A stretch of DNA of 64,000 nucleotides from Georgenia subflava (GCF_009193155.1 NZ_VUKD01000001.1:1302001-1366000), one strand, 5' to 3'. Counted from the first letter of the stretch, positions 23,648 to 31,293 are shown. Program-made: numbers and translations. The notes: generated by a model from the letters alone, not told the origin.

Positions 23648-24375
23648 GCGCCGTCCTGCCCGCCGTCAGCGTGGTGATCCCCGCCCGCGACGACGCCGTC
23701 GCACTCGAGCGCTGTCTGCAGGCGCTCGCCCGCCAGGCGGTCACGCCGGCCGAGGTCGTGGTCGTGGACAACGGTTCGAGCGACGGCACGGCGGCCGTGG
23801 GAGCGGCCCACGGAGCCCGTGTGGTGGCCGAGCCGCGGGTGGGAATCCCGGCGGCAGCCGCCACCGGCTACGACGCCGCCCGCAACGAGATCGTCGCGCG
23901 CCTCGACGCCGACTCCGTGCCGGACGAGGACTGGGTGGGCGCCATCGCGTCCGCCATGTCCGACGCCCGCGTGGACGCGGTGACCGGCGTCGGCCGCTTC
24001 TACGAGCACGGGCGTGCGGGCGGCGTCAGTGCCGGCGCGTATCTCGGCACGTACTACCTGCTGTGCCACCTGGCACTCGGGCACCACGCCCTGTGGGGCT
24101 CGAACATGGCGGTGCGCCGGAGCGCCTGGCTGGCCGTGCGCGAGCGCGTCCACCGCGCGGAGCCGGACCTGCACGACGATCTCGACCTGGCGTTCGCGCT
24201 CGGCCCCGGGCGCACGATCCGGCTCGACCGCACGATCAGCGTCGGGGTGTCGGCGCGCTCGTTGCAGGGAGCCGCCCAGGTGCGACGGCGGTTCCGTCGG
24301 GCGTTCCGCACGCTCGGAGTGAACTGGGCAGAGGTGCCTCCGTGGGAGCGCTGGGCGCTGCGGCTGGCGACGTAG
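23644..24375 (+). CDS. Family 2 glycosyltransferase, candidate carotenoid glucosyltransferase
   Basis: A 243-residue GT-A fold glycosyltransferase, family 2: SVVIPARDDAVALERCL at the N-terminus, VVVDNGSSDGT for the nucleotide, RLDADSVPDEDWV with the DxD-like metal site, and LHDDLDLAFAL near the acceptor site. There are no transmembrane helices. It is the last gene of the overlapping carotenoid operon. In Micrococcus luteus a glycosyltransferase gene (crtX) closes the sarcinaxanthin cluster and makes glucosides, so a comparable role on a C50 carotenoid is likely. Alternative acceptors such as glycolipids cannot be excluded. Confidence 0.85.
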   Translation: MSAVLPAVSVVIPARDDAVALERCLQALARQAVTPAEVVVVDNGSSDGTAAVGAAHGARVVAEPRVGIPAAAATGYDAARNEIVARLDADSVPDEDWVGAIASAMSDARVDAVTGVGRFYEHGRAGGVSAGAYLGTYYLLCHLALGHHALWGSNMAVRRSAWLAVRERVHRAEPDLHDDLDLAFALGPGRTIRLDRTISVGVSARSLQGAAQVRRRFRRAFRTLGVNWAEVPPWERWALRLAT

Positions 24376-24387
24376 GGGCGGTGAGCG

Positions 24388-24999
24388 ATGCGACTGTGGT
24401 CCCTGGACCCGCAGTACCTGGACAGGCAGGGCCTGACGGCCTGCTGGCGTGAGGCGCTGCTCGCCCAGGCCGTGCTGGCCGGACGGACGCGCGGCTACCT
24501 CAACCACAGCCAGCTGCACCGGTTCCGGGCTCAGGCTGACCCGGTGGCCGCCGTCGGCGCCTACCTCGTCGGGATCGCCGCGGAGGCGACGACGCGTGGG
24601 TACCGGTTCGACACCGGTCGTATCGACAGGCCTGCCGCCGTCGCGGGCGATGGGACGCTGCTCGGTGAGCGCGTGGTGCCTGAGCGCGTGGTGCCTGAGC
24701 GCGTGGTGCCTGGGGGCGTGGTGCCTGGCCGCGTGGTGCCTGAGCGCGTGGTGACCGAGCCCGGCGTGATCGGGGATGTGGTGGCTGAGCGTGTGGTGTC
24801 CGGAGGATCGCGGGTCGTGGCGCAGCTGCCGGTGACCGACGGCCAGCTCGCGCACGAGTGGCGGCACCTGTCGCTGAAGCTGGCCGGCCGCAGCCCGGAG
24901 CGCGCGGCCGCGCAGGCGCGGGTCGAGTCACCGGCTGCCCATCCGCTGTTCGTGGTGGTGCCCGGCCCGGTGGAGCCGTGGGAGCGCGGGGCGAGCTGA
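24388..24999 (+). CDS. Pyrimidine dimer DNA glycosylase-like protein with repeat insert
   Basis: A 203-residue protein of the pyrimidine dimer DNA glycosylase / endonuclease V family (PF03013 type), which excises UV-induced dimers. Recognisable blocks are MRLWSLDPQYLDRQGL with WREALLAQAVL, the YLNHSQLHRFR segment, and the C-terminal HEWRHLSLKLAGR plus HPLFVVVPGPVEPWE. Between the two conserved halves (about residues 94-123) lies a six-fold ERVVP-type pentapeptide repeat encoded by 15-bp direct repeats. This is not part of the family fold and probably forms a flexible linker. The gene starts 12 nt after the glycosyltransferase stop. Placement beside pigment genes fits a light/UV protection theme. 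Confidence 0.8.
   Translation: MRLWSLDPQYLDRQGLTACWREALLAQAVLAGRTRGYLNHSQLHRFRAQADPVAAVGAYLVGIAAEATTRGYRFDTGRIDRPAAVAGDGTLLGERVVPERVVPERVVPGGVVPGRVVPERVVTEPGVIGDVVAERVVSGGSRVVAQLPVTDGQLAHEWRHLSLKLAGRSPERAAAQARVESPAAHPLFVVVPGPVEPWERGAS
24667..24756 (+). repeat. In-frame 15-bp minisatellite inside the glycosylase gene
   Basis: Six tandem 15-bp units with consensus GAGCGCGTGGTGCCT (three identical, three with small changes), each encoding the pentapeptide ERVVP. More decayed copies continue to about 24800. The period is a multiple of three, so unit gain or loss changes linker length without a frameshift. Confidence 0.9.
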
Positions 25000-25002
25000 C
25001 GA

Positions 25003-25020
25003 GTACCGACGAAAGTCGAT
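25003..25020. promoter_or_regulatory. Second copy of the 18-bp shared motif
   Basis: GTACCGACGAAAGTCGAT is identical to the motif at 14763-14780 in front of the second two-component system. It lies 115 bp upstream of the DUF6069 gene and just past the end of the glycosylase gene. It is a candidate binding site of the response regulator at 12913-13566. Confidence 0.55.
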
Positions 25021-25134
25021 GCCCGTGCCACCGGACGGTGGCCGACCTCGCCCCGGTCGGCCGATGTCTGCCGGCGGTCCGGCGAGCAACGTGGTGGTCG
25101 TGCACCACAGCGGTGCCCGACCGGAAGGAGACCC

Positions 25135-25551
25135 ATGACCACCGCGACAACCACCCCCGCGGCCACCACCCTCGACGTGCCAGTCCGACGCCGGCGTACG
25201 GCCGGGGTGCTCGCCGCCACCGCGGCCGGCCTGGCGGTCTGGCTGATCGTCACCGCCGCCCTCGGCGTCGAGCTCGAGGCCACCGGCGTCGGCGCCGTGT
25301 CCTGGCCGTCGGTCATCGCGGCCGGGCTCCTCGCCGGGTTCTCCGGCTGGGGTCTGCTGGCAGCGCTCGAGCGTGCCGGCAAGCCGGCCGGGCGCTGGTG
25401 GACGGTCATCGCCGTCACCGTGCTCGTGCTCTCCCTGCCGGCTCCGCTGGTGCAGGGCGCCACGCTCGCGGCCGGCGTCGGCCTGGTGACGCTGCACCTC
25501 GCCGTCGGCGCGGTGCTCATCCCCATGCTCGCCCGGACGGCTCGCCGATGA
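25135..25551 (+). CDS. DUF6069-type four-helix membrane protein
   Basis: A 138-residue membrane protein with four predicted helices (about residues 22-135). It resembles the DUF6069 family of small actinobacterial membrane proteins of unknown function. The ATG has a good GGAAGGAG ribosome site. The 18-bp motif shared with the two-component operon lies upstream, so I infer that this gene, and the methyltransferase gene overlapping its stop by 4 nt, belong to that regulon. No catalytic residues are visible. Confidence 0.75.
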   Translation: MTTATTTPAATTLDVPVRRRRTAGVLAATAAGLAVWLIVTAALGVELEATGVGAVSWPSVIAAGLLAGFSGWGLLAALERAGKPAGRWWTVIAVTVLVLSLPAPLVQGATLAAGVGLVTLHLAVGAVLIPMLARTARR

Positions 25552-26171
25552 ACGGCCTCGGGACGCAGCCGCCCGGCTACGCGCCAGGACCGCCGCCGGC
25601 GCGTGCCGAGGTGCCCGTGCTGCCCAGCACCGCAGCCGCACGGTCGGAGCTGATCCGGCCGTTGCGCGGCACGGTGGTGGAGATCGGTCCCGGCGCCGGC
25701 GTGAACCTGCACCACTTCCATCGTGACGTGCGCTGGGTCGGGTTCGAGCCCGACGGCGGCCTGCACCCGGCCATCCGCGACGAGGCTGCCCGACTCGGGC
25801 GTCAGGTCGACGTCCGGGCCGGCCGGGCCGAGGAGCTCGACCTCCCCGACGGCGGTGCGGACGCCGCCGTCGGGACGCTGGTGCTGTGCTCCGTCGACGA
25901 CGTGACCCGCTCGCTCGCCGAGGTCAGGCGGGTGCTCCGTCCCGGCGGCACCTACGTCTTCGTCGAGCACGTCGCCGCGCCGCGGGGCACATGGACGCGT
26001 CGCGGTCAGGCGGTGTGGTCGAGGCTCGCGCCGGACGGGTGCCAGTCGGACCGCGAGACCGGCCTGGAGATCCTGCGGGCGGGCTTCGACGACGTCCGGC
26101 TCGAACGGGCTGCGATGCCCGGGCCGCTCGGTACGCGGGTGCCACTCATCCTCGGCCGGGCGCGCAGGTGA
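25548..26171 (+). CDS. Class I SAM-dependent methyltransferase
   Basis: A 207-residue cytosolic methyltransferase of the Methyltransf_11 type. Motif I is VVEIGPGAGVNLHHF, motif II is near VGFEPDG, motif III covers the LDLPDGGADAAVGTLVLCSV stretch, and the post-motif VRRVLRPGGTYVFVEHV is typical. The acceptor could be a lipid, quinone or small molecule. About 35 residues precede the fold and are proline-rich. It overlaps the DUF6069 gene by 4 nt, so the two are expressed together and perhaps act on the same membrane compound. Confidence 0.88.
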   Translation: MNGLGTQPPGYAPGPPPARAEVPVLPSTAAARSELIRPLRGTVVEIGPGAGVNLHHFHRDVRWVGFEPDGGLHPAIRDEAARLGRQVDVRAGRAEELDLPDGGADAAVGTLVLCSVDDVTRSLAEVRRVLRPGGTYVFVEHVAAPRGTWTRRGQAVWSRLAPDGCQSDRETGLEILRAGFDDVRLERAAMPGPLGTRVPLILGRARR

Positions 26172-26279
26172 GGTCGTCGTCGGACCAGGGTTCCGGTCTG
26201 TCGGGCACCGCTCTCGGCCGGTGCGCGGTGGCAACCGCAGGGGCAACCGCAAGGTGCAGCTCCGCAGGGGACGACGGCG

Positions 26280-26301
26280 CACTGTGACAACCCGCACAGT
26301 G
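26280..26301 (+). terminator. Small hairpin after the methyltransferase gene
   Basis: CACTGTG and CACAGTG form a 7-bp stem around ACAACCCG, about 110 bp past the stop codon and before the glycine riboswitch promoter region. It is a weak terminator candidate and could instead be an operator. Confidence 0.3.
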
Positions 26302-26377
26302 ATGGGCGGGGATCCGGCCCTGTGCCGTCGGATAAGGCATACTTGTCATATCAACAACTGAACAGCCACCGAACCGC

Positions 26378-26552
26378 GGCGGGAGAGTCCCGCCTGGTGC
26401 GGGCGCCGAAGGAGCAACCTCCCCGGGAATCTCTCAGGCCCCCATGACCGCCGCGGCGAGGCTCCTCTGGAAAGCGACCTCCGGGTCCGCCGATGGTGCA
26501 AGCGGGCGCTGCCCGCGAAAGCTCTCAGGTCCCATGACAGAGCGGGGAGACA
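26378..26552 (+). ncRNA. Tandem glycine riboswitch
   Basis: Two consecutive glycine aptamers. Aptamer 1 (26378-26472) has GGGAGAG, the core GCGCCGAAGGAGCAA and AATCTCTCAGGC, closing with CTCTGGAAAG. Aptamer 2 (26474-26552) has GCCGATGGTGCAAGC, AAAGCTCTCAGGTCCC and GACAGAGCGGGGAG. These are the conserved elements of the gcvT-type glycine riboswitch, which uses paired aptamers to sense glycine. A small GC hairpin and the GAGGAG ribosome site of the transporter gene follow within 45 nt, so control is probably at read-through or translation. An AT-rich promoter region lies near 26330-26365. Confidence 0.93.
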
Positions 26553-26597
26553 CCGCCCCTTCGGCGTGCCGTCGCGCGCCCTGTCTCGAGGAGTTCC

Positions 26598-27620
26598 GTG
26601 GCTCTGTCTCTCGGTGCGCCCCAGCGCGCGCCCCAGTCCCCCTCCCGCCGGCCGGCCGGCCCGACCCGTTGGTCGAAGCACCGCCTCGGCGTCCTCGCGA
26701 TCGTCGTCTCGGCCACCGCGATGGGCACCGCCGGCCTGTTCGGCCGGATGGCGACGCCGCCGGGTGCAGACCTCGGCGACGCGCTGACGCTCGGGCGCAT
26801 GCTCGTGGGTGCCCTGGGCATGCTCGCACTGCTCGCCGCCGGCCGTCGGCTAGGCCTGCTCCGCCGCTCGCGGCCGTCCGCATCGGTGGTGCTCGGCGGC
26901 GTGTTCCTCGGTCTCTCCCTGGCGACCTACCTGTCCGCGACCGTGCTCATCGACCTGGCGCTCGCCGTCGTGCTGCACTACATCGGACCGGTCCTGGCGA
27001 CCGTGCTGGCCCGGGTCGTGCGCAAGGAGCGCATCACCGGCCTGGACGCCGTCGGCCTGCTGGTCAGCGTCGTCGGGATGGCCCTGGCCGCAGGGCTGGT
27101 CGGCGGGTCCCCGGCGCCCACGTCGGACCAGCAGACGTGGGGGACTGTCCTGGGCGTCGCGTCCGGCGTCTTCTACGGGGCAGCGCTGCTGACCTATCGC
27201 TACCGCTCCGACATGCCGGCGGACATCCGCAGCTTCTGGAACTTCGCCTTCGGTGCCCTCGCGGTCGGTGCGATGGTCGCCGTCAGCCGCCCCGACCTCT
27301 CGGGGATGACCGGGCAGAACTGGGCCTGGGCGATCGCGTTCTTCCTGATCTGCGGCCTGCTGGCACTGGGCCTCCTGGTGGTCGCGGGCCAGTACCTGCG
27401 GCCCGCCGAGCTCTCCGGGCTGTCCTACCTGGAGGTGGTGGTGGCGCTCCTGCTCGGCGTGGCCGTCTACGGCGAGTCCCTCTCCGCGCTCGCGGGGATC
27501 GGTGCCGCACTCGTCGTCATCGCGGCCCTGCTGCCCCTCGCGGCCGGCCGGAACGGTCGCTCCGATGATCGGGCCTACGAGCCCGAGCCGGGGCTCGAAC
27601 CGGCGGCGGCGCCGGACTGA
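26598..27620 (+). CDS. EamA/DMT-family transporter under glycine riboswitch control
   Basis: A 340-residue ten-helix transporter of the drug/metabolite (EamA) superfamily, with the internal two-fold repeat typical of these exporters (LGVLAIVVSATAMGTAGLF begins repeat 1, WGTVLGVASGVFYGAALL begins repeat 2). The GTG at 26598 follows GAGGAG by 4 nt. The tandem glycine riboswitch directly upstream implies expression responds to glycine, so glycine or a related small amino acid is the likely substrate, and export the likely direction for this family. That assignment is inference. The last 30 residues are a charged cytosolic tail. Confidence 0.9.
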   Translation: MALSLGAPQRAPQSPSRRPAGPTRWSKHRLGVLAIVVSATAMGTAGLFGRMATPPGADLGDALTLGRMLVGALGMLALLAAGRRLGLLRRSRPSASVVLGGVFLGLSLATYLSATVLIDLALAVVLHYIGPVLATVLARVVRKERITGLDAVGLLVSVVGMALAAGLVGGSPAPTSDQQTWGTVLGVASGVFYGAALLTYRYRSDMPADIRSFWNFAFGALAVGAMVAVSRPDLSGMTGQNWAWAIAFFLICGLLALGLLVVAGQYLRPAELSGLSYLEVVVALLLGVAVYGESLSALAGIGAALVVIAALLPLAAGRNGRSDDRAYEPEPGLEPAAAPD

Positions 27621-27944
27621 CGCGCCCGCGGAGTCCGCATCTGCGCGTTGGTCTCGGAGACCTCTTCGGCGGCTGACCGGTCCGACCCCGCGCCGGTTGG
27701 ACCGGCCGCACCCGCACCCGCACCTTGCACGCGCGGTCGCAATGATGCAGCGAGGCCGCTCAGGTCGCCGATGTGGTCGTAATAGCGACCAGTTCAGCGA
27801 CCTGAGTGTGTGGGCTCTTGCCTGAGGGTTCCGGTGGCCGGTGGCCGGTGACCCGTGACCCGTGATCCGTGCCCGGTGCCCGGTGCCAGGCGCCCGGCGC
27901 CAGGCGCCCTGGGCTAGGCGAGGTACGGGGTGCCTGGCTCCGCC
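27621..27944. other. Gene-free convergent intergenic region with repeats
   Basis: This 324-bp gap separates the convergent transporter and copA genes. I see no gene in it. It contains the nested palindrome at 27759-27806 and, near 27833-27912, a run of degenerate short repeats of the form CCGGTG/CCCGTG followed by GGCGCC-rich units. The latter could form hairpins ending copA transcription. Confidence 0.6.
27759..27806. repeat. 48-bp nested inverted repeat
   Basis: CTCAGGTCGC and GCGACCTGAG form a perfect 10-bp outer stem. Inside it, GGTCG and CGACC form a 5-bp inner stem around TAATAG, with 6-nt spacers (CGATGT, AGTTCA) symmetrically on both sides. It lies between convergent genes, so a bidirectional terminator is possible, but its symmetry also suits a protein-binding or mobile palindromic element. 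Confidence 0.7.
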
Positions 27945-30467
27945 TCAGGCCGCCCGGCGCAGCCGCAGCGAGTTGCCCACCACGATGACCGAGCTCGCGG
28001 CCATCGCCGCGCCGGCGATCATCGGGTTGAGCAGTCCCAGCGCAGCCAGCGGGATGGCCGCGACGTTGTAGGCGAACGCCCAGAACAGGTTCTGCTTGAT
28101 GATGCGCAGGGTCCGGCGGGAGATCTGGATCGCCGTCGGCGCCGAGCGGAGGTCGCCGCGGACCAGGGTGATGTCGGAGGCCTCGATGGCCACGTCGGTG
28201 CCGGTGCCCATGGCGAGGCCCAGCCCGCGCTGCCCGGCCTGGGCGAGCGCCGCGGCGTCGTTGACGCCGTCACCGACCATGCCGACGACCTTGCCCTCGT
28301 CCTGCAGCCGGCGAACGACGTCGAGCTTCTCCTCGGGCAGGACCTCGGCGATCACGTTCGCCTTGTCGATCCCGACCTCGGCGGCCACGTGCTCGGCGGC
28401 CGCCCGGTTGTCCCCGGTGAGCAGGTACGGGGTGATGCCGAGCTCCTTGAGCTGGACGATCGCCTCGGCGGAGGTCGTCTTGATCTGGTCGCGCAGCGTG
28501 AGGACCCCTCGTGCCTCGGCGTCCCAGGCGACGGCCACGGCGGTGGCGCCGTCGGACTCGGCGTGACGGTGGGCCCTGGTGACCTGGTCCTCCGGGCCGA
28601 CGCCGCGCACGCCCTGCTCGGCGAGCCACGTCGGCCGGCCGACCAGGACCTGGCGGGCGGTGCCGCCGTCGTCGATGGTGGCGGAGACGCCCCGACCGGC
28701 GTGGTTGGAGAAGTCCGTGGCGCGGGGGAGCGGCCGCCCGCCGGCCGAGGCGGCCTCGGTGATCGCGCGGGCGATGGGGTGCTCGCTGCCCGACTCGGCG
28801 GCCCCGGCGAGGTTCAGCACCTGGGCGCGCAGGGCGTCGACGCCGGTGTCCGCGGCCGCCCCGACGACGTGCCGGGTGGGGGCCGAGGACGGCGCGAGGA
28901 CATCGGCGAGCTCCATGCGTCCCTCGGTGACCGTGCCGGTCTTGTCCAGCACCATGGTGTCGACCTGCCGCGTCGACTCGAGGATCTCCGGGCCCTTGAT
29001 GACGATGCCGAGCTGAGCGGCGCGCCCGGTCCCCACCAGCAGCGCGGTGGGGGTGGCCAGACCGAGGGCGCACGGGCAGGCGATGATCAGGACGGCGACG
29101 GCGGCCGTGAAGGCGGACTGCACCGGGTTGCCCAGCAGCAGCCACACCACGAGGGTGGCCAGCGCCAGCACGAGGACCACGGGTACGAAGACGGCGGAGA
29201 TCCGGTCGGCCAGGCGCTGCACCGGTGCCTTGCCGGTCTGGGCCTGGGTGACGAGTCGGCCGATCTGGGCCAGCGTGGTCTCCTCACCGACCCGGGTGGC
29301 GCGCACCAGGAGGTTGCCGGAGGTGTTCACCGTCGCCCCGACCACGTCCGTGCCGGGGCCGACGTCGACCGGTACCGGCTCACCCGTCAGCAGGGAGGTG
29401 TCCAGGGCGGAGGTGCCCTCGACGACCACGCCGTCGGTGGCGACCTTCTCGCCCGGGCGCACCGCGAACAGCTCACCGACGGCGAGGGCCTCGACCGGGA
29501 CGCGGGTCTCCGTGCGGTTCCCGGCGTCGTCCAGAGTCACGCGGGCGACGTCCTTGGCGCCGAGCTCGAGCAGCGACCGCAGCGCGTCGCCGGCGCGGCG
29601 GCGGGAGCGGGACTCGGCGTAGCGGCCCGCGAGCAGGAACGTCGTCACGACGGCGGCGACCTCGAAGTACAGCTCCGGCGTCCCGACGTGCCCGCCGAGA
29701 ACAGGGATGAGCTGGACGTCCATCCGCATGCCGATCTCGCCGGCGCCGCCGAGGGTGATGGCCCACAGCGACCACAGGGTCGCCGCGGTGACACCGATCG
29801 AGACGAGGGTGTCCATCGTGGAGGCGCCGTGCCGGGCGGCCCGGGCGGCCGAGGTGTGGAACGGCCACGCGCCCCAGGTGACCACCGGCAGCGTCAGGAC
29901 GAGCGCTACCCACTGCCAGCCCGGGAACTGCAGCGGCGGGATCATCGACAGCGCCAGCACCGGGAGCGTCAGAACCGCGGAGACGGTCAGCCGCCGACGC
30001 AGGTCGGCCGCCCGGCGCTCGGCGGGGGAGGAGGTGTCGGCGTGGTCGGCGTGGTCGGCGCCGGCGGGCGTCGCGTGCCCGGACAGCGCCATCTCCCGGG
30101 CTGCTCCCGGGGCGTCGTGACCATGGCGGCCGTCATGGCCGTCGTCGCCCGCGTGCCCGGCCGGCCCGGTGTGCCCGCCCGTGCCGGTGCCCCCGCCGGG
30201 TGACGCGGCCGCGCCGCGCCGCCGCGTCACCGTGGCGGTGTAGCCGGCGCGCTCGACAGCGCCGAGCAGCGCCTCGTTGTCCACGTCCTCCGCGAGCTCG
30301 ACGTGCGCGGACTCGGTCGCGAGGTTGACGGTGGCCTGCACGCCCGGCACCTGGTTGAGCTTCTTCTCCACCCGGCTCACGCACGAGGCGCAGGTCATCC
30401 CTTCGACGGCGAGGTCGACCTCGGCGAGGGGGACCAGCGGCGCGTGCGGTTCGGTACGGGTGGACAT
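27945..30467 (-). CDS. copA: Copper-exporting P1B-type ATPase
   Basis: An 840-residue heavy-metal P-type ATPase. One N-terminal metal-binding domain (GMTCASC, residues about 23-28) is followed by a His/Asp/Gly-rich linker (about 95-150) that may also bind metal, then eight membrane helices. Motifs are TGEPVPV in the actuator region, CPC in IACPCALGLATP, DKTGTVTEG with the phosphorylated Asp, the HP locus SEHPIARA and the hinge GDGVNDAAAL. The CPC motif and csoR/copZ partners support Cu(I) export. A GAAGAAGG ribosome site precedes the ATG. It is the last gene of the csoR-copZ-copA operon. Confidence 0.96.
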   Translation of the reverse strand: MSTRTEPHAPLVPLAEVDLAVEGMTCASCVSRVEKKLNQVPGVQATVNLATESAHVELAEDVDNEALLGAVERAGYTATVTRRRGAAASPGGGTGTGGHTGPAGHAGDDGHDGRHGHDAPGAAREMALSGHATPAGADHADHADTSSPAERRAADLRRRLTVSAVLTLPVLALSMIPPLQFPGWQWVALVLTLPVVTWGAWPFHTSAARAARHGASTMDTLVSIGVTAATLWSLWAITLGGAGEIGMRMDVQLIPVLGGHVGTPELYFEVAAVVTTFLLAGRYAESRSRRRAGDALRSLLELGAKDVARVTLDDAGNRTETRVPVEALAVGELFAVRPGEKVATDGVVVEGTSALDTSLLTGEPVPVDVGPGTDVVGATVNTSGNLLVRATRVGEETTLAQIGRLVTQAQTGKAPVQRLADRISAVFVPVVLVLALATLVVWLLLGNPVQSAFTAAVAVLIIACPCALGLATPTALLVGTGRAAQLGIVIKGPEILESTRQVDTMVLDKTGTVTEGRMELADVLAPSSAPTRHVVGAAADTGVDALRAQVLNLAGAAESGSEHPIARAITEAASAGGRPLPRATDFSNHAGRGVSATIDDGGTARQVLVGRPTWLAEQGVRGVGPEDQVTRAHRHAESDGATAVAVAWDAEARGVLTLRDQIKTTSAEAIVQLKELGITPYLLTGDNRAAAEHVAAEVGIDKANVIAEVLPEEKLDVVRRLQDEGKVVGMVGDGVNDAAALAQAGQRGLGLAMGTGTDVAIEASDITLVRGDLRSAPTAIQISRRTLRIIKQNLFWAFAYNVAAIPLAALGLLNPMIAGAAMAASSVIVVGNSLRLRRAA

Positions 30468-30513
30468 GGGGCCTTCTTCCGGGAGAGCGGGGAGGAGCGC
30501 GGTCGGTCGGGGA

Positions 30514-30762
30514 TCAGGCGTCGCGGCGGATGCCGGTCACGGTGTAACCGGCCTCGTCGACGGCGGAGCGCAGCGCGTCGTCGTCCAGCACGACGTCGGA
30601 GACGACGGTGACCGGGGAGACGCCGCCCGCCTGCAGCTGGACGGAGACCTGCTTGACGTTCGCCAGGCCCTTGATCTCGTCCGTGACGTGGGCGACGCAG
30701 TTGCCGCAGGTCATGCCCTGCACGTCGACGACGGTGGTGCGGTCGATCTCGGTCGTGCTCAT
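30514..30762 (-). CDS. copZ: Copper chaperone (HMA domain protein)
   Basis: An 82-residue cytosolic metallochaperone, a single heavy-metal-associated domain with the Cu(I)-binding GMTCGNC near residue 17. It would carry copper to the CopA ATPase encoded 46 bp downstream. The frame runs further upstream, but the ATG at 30762 with GAGGAG 4 nt away gives the standard length of about 70-80 residues. It is separated from csoR by a gap containing an imperfect 25-bp tandem repeat. Confidence 0.93.
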   Translation of the reverse strand: MSTTEIDRTTVVDVQGMTCGNCVAHVTDEIKGLANVKQVSVQLQAGGVSPVTVVSDVVLDDDALRSAVDEAGYTVTGIRRDA

Positions 30763-30824
30763 GGTTCTCCTCAGGGGTGTGCGGTGCGTGCACGGGTCGA
30801 CTGGCACGCGTGGATGGGTCGGGT

Positions 30825-30947
30825 GATGCCGGGACGGTCGGAACGAACGATGCCGGGACGGTCGGTTAGGAACGACGCCGGGACGGTCGGTTAGGAACGA
30901 CGCCGAGGTGTTCGGCAGGAACGGCGCCGAGCTGGTCGGCTAGGAAC
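30825..30947. repeat. Imperfect 24-25-bp tandem repeat, five copies
   Basis: Five head-to-tail units resembling GATGCCGGGACGGTCGGTTAGGAAC, increasingly diverged toward csoR. The last unit contains the csoR stop codon, so the array grew from or into the gene end. It separates csoR from copZ on the same transcript. There are no spacers, so this is not a CRISPR array. Confidence 0.85.
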
Positions 30948-31221
30948 GGACCAGGCGGGCGATGGCCTCGGCCGCCTCGGTGACCTTCGCCTGGCCCTCC
31001 TCGTCCGAGGAGCGGGCGGCGTCGACCACGCAGTGGCCGAGGTGGTCCTCGACCAGGCCGATGCCGACCGCCTGAAGGGCCTTGGTGACGGCGGAGATCT
31101 GAGTGAGGACGTCGATGCAGTAGGTGTCCTCGTCGACCATGCGCGCGATGCCGCGGACCTGGCCCTCGATCCGGCGCAGCCGCTTGGCGTAGTCGTCCTT
31201 GGTGCCGCTGTACCCGGCCAT
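30940..31221 (-). CDS. csoR: CsoR-type copper-sensing repressor
   Basis: A 93-residue all-helical repressor of the CsoR/FrmR family. The Cu(I)-binding triad is present in order: Cys in DTYCIDVLTQ, then His and Cys in DHLGHCVVDA, four residues apart. RLRRIEGQVRGIARM supplies the DNA-contacting residues. Copper binding releases it from DNA and derepresses the efflux operon. The ATG has a GGAGGAG site. A palindromic operator lies 56 bp upstream at 31277-31293, so it regulates its own operon including copZ and copA. Confidence 0.95.
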   Translation of the reverse strand: MAGYSGTKDDYAKRLRRIEGQVRGIARMVDEDTYCIDVLTQISAVTKALQAVGIGLVEDHLGHCVVDAARSSDEEGQAKVTEAAEAIARLVRS

Positions 31222-31276
31222 GTCGCTCCTCCCGTTGCCGTGGGTGCCCGTGCCGGGCCTCCACACCGGAGACGTT

Positions 31277-31293
31277 ATACCCCTAGGGGGTAT
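31277..31293. promoter_or_regulatory. CsoR operator
   Basis: ATACCCCTAGGGGGTAT is a G-tract palindrome of the form known for CsoR sites (ATACCCCnnnGGGGTAT). It overlaps a TATAAC -10-like box on the minus strand leading to csoR. The position fits direct repression relieved by Cu(I). Confidence 0.88.
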
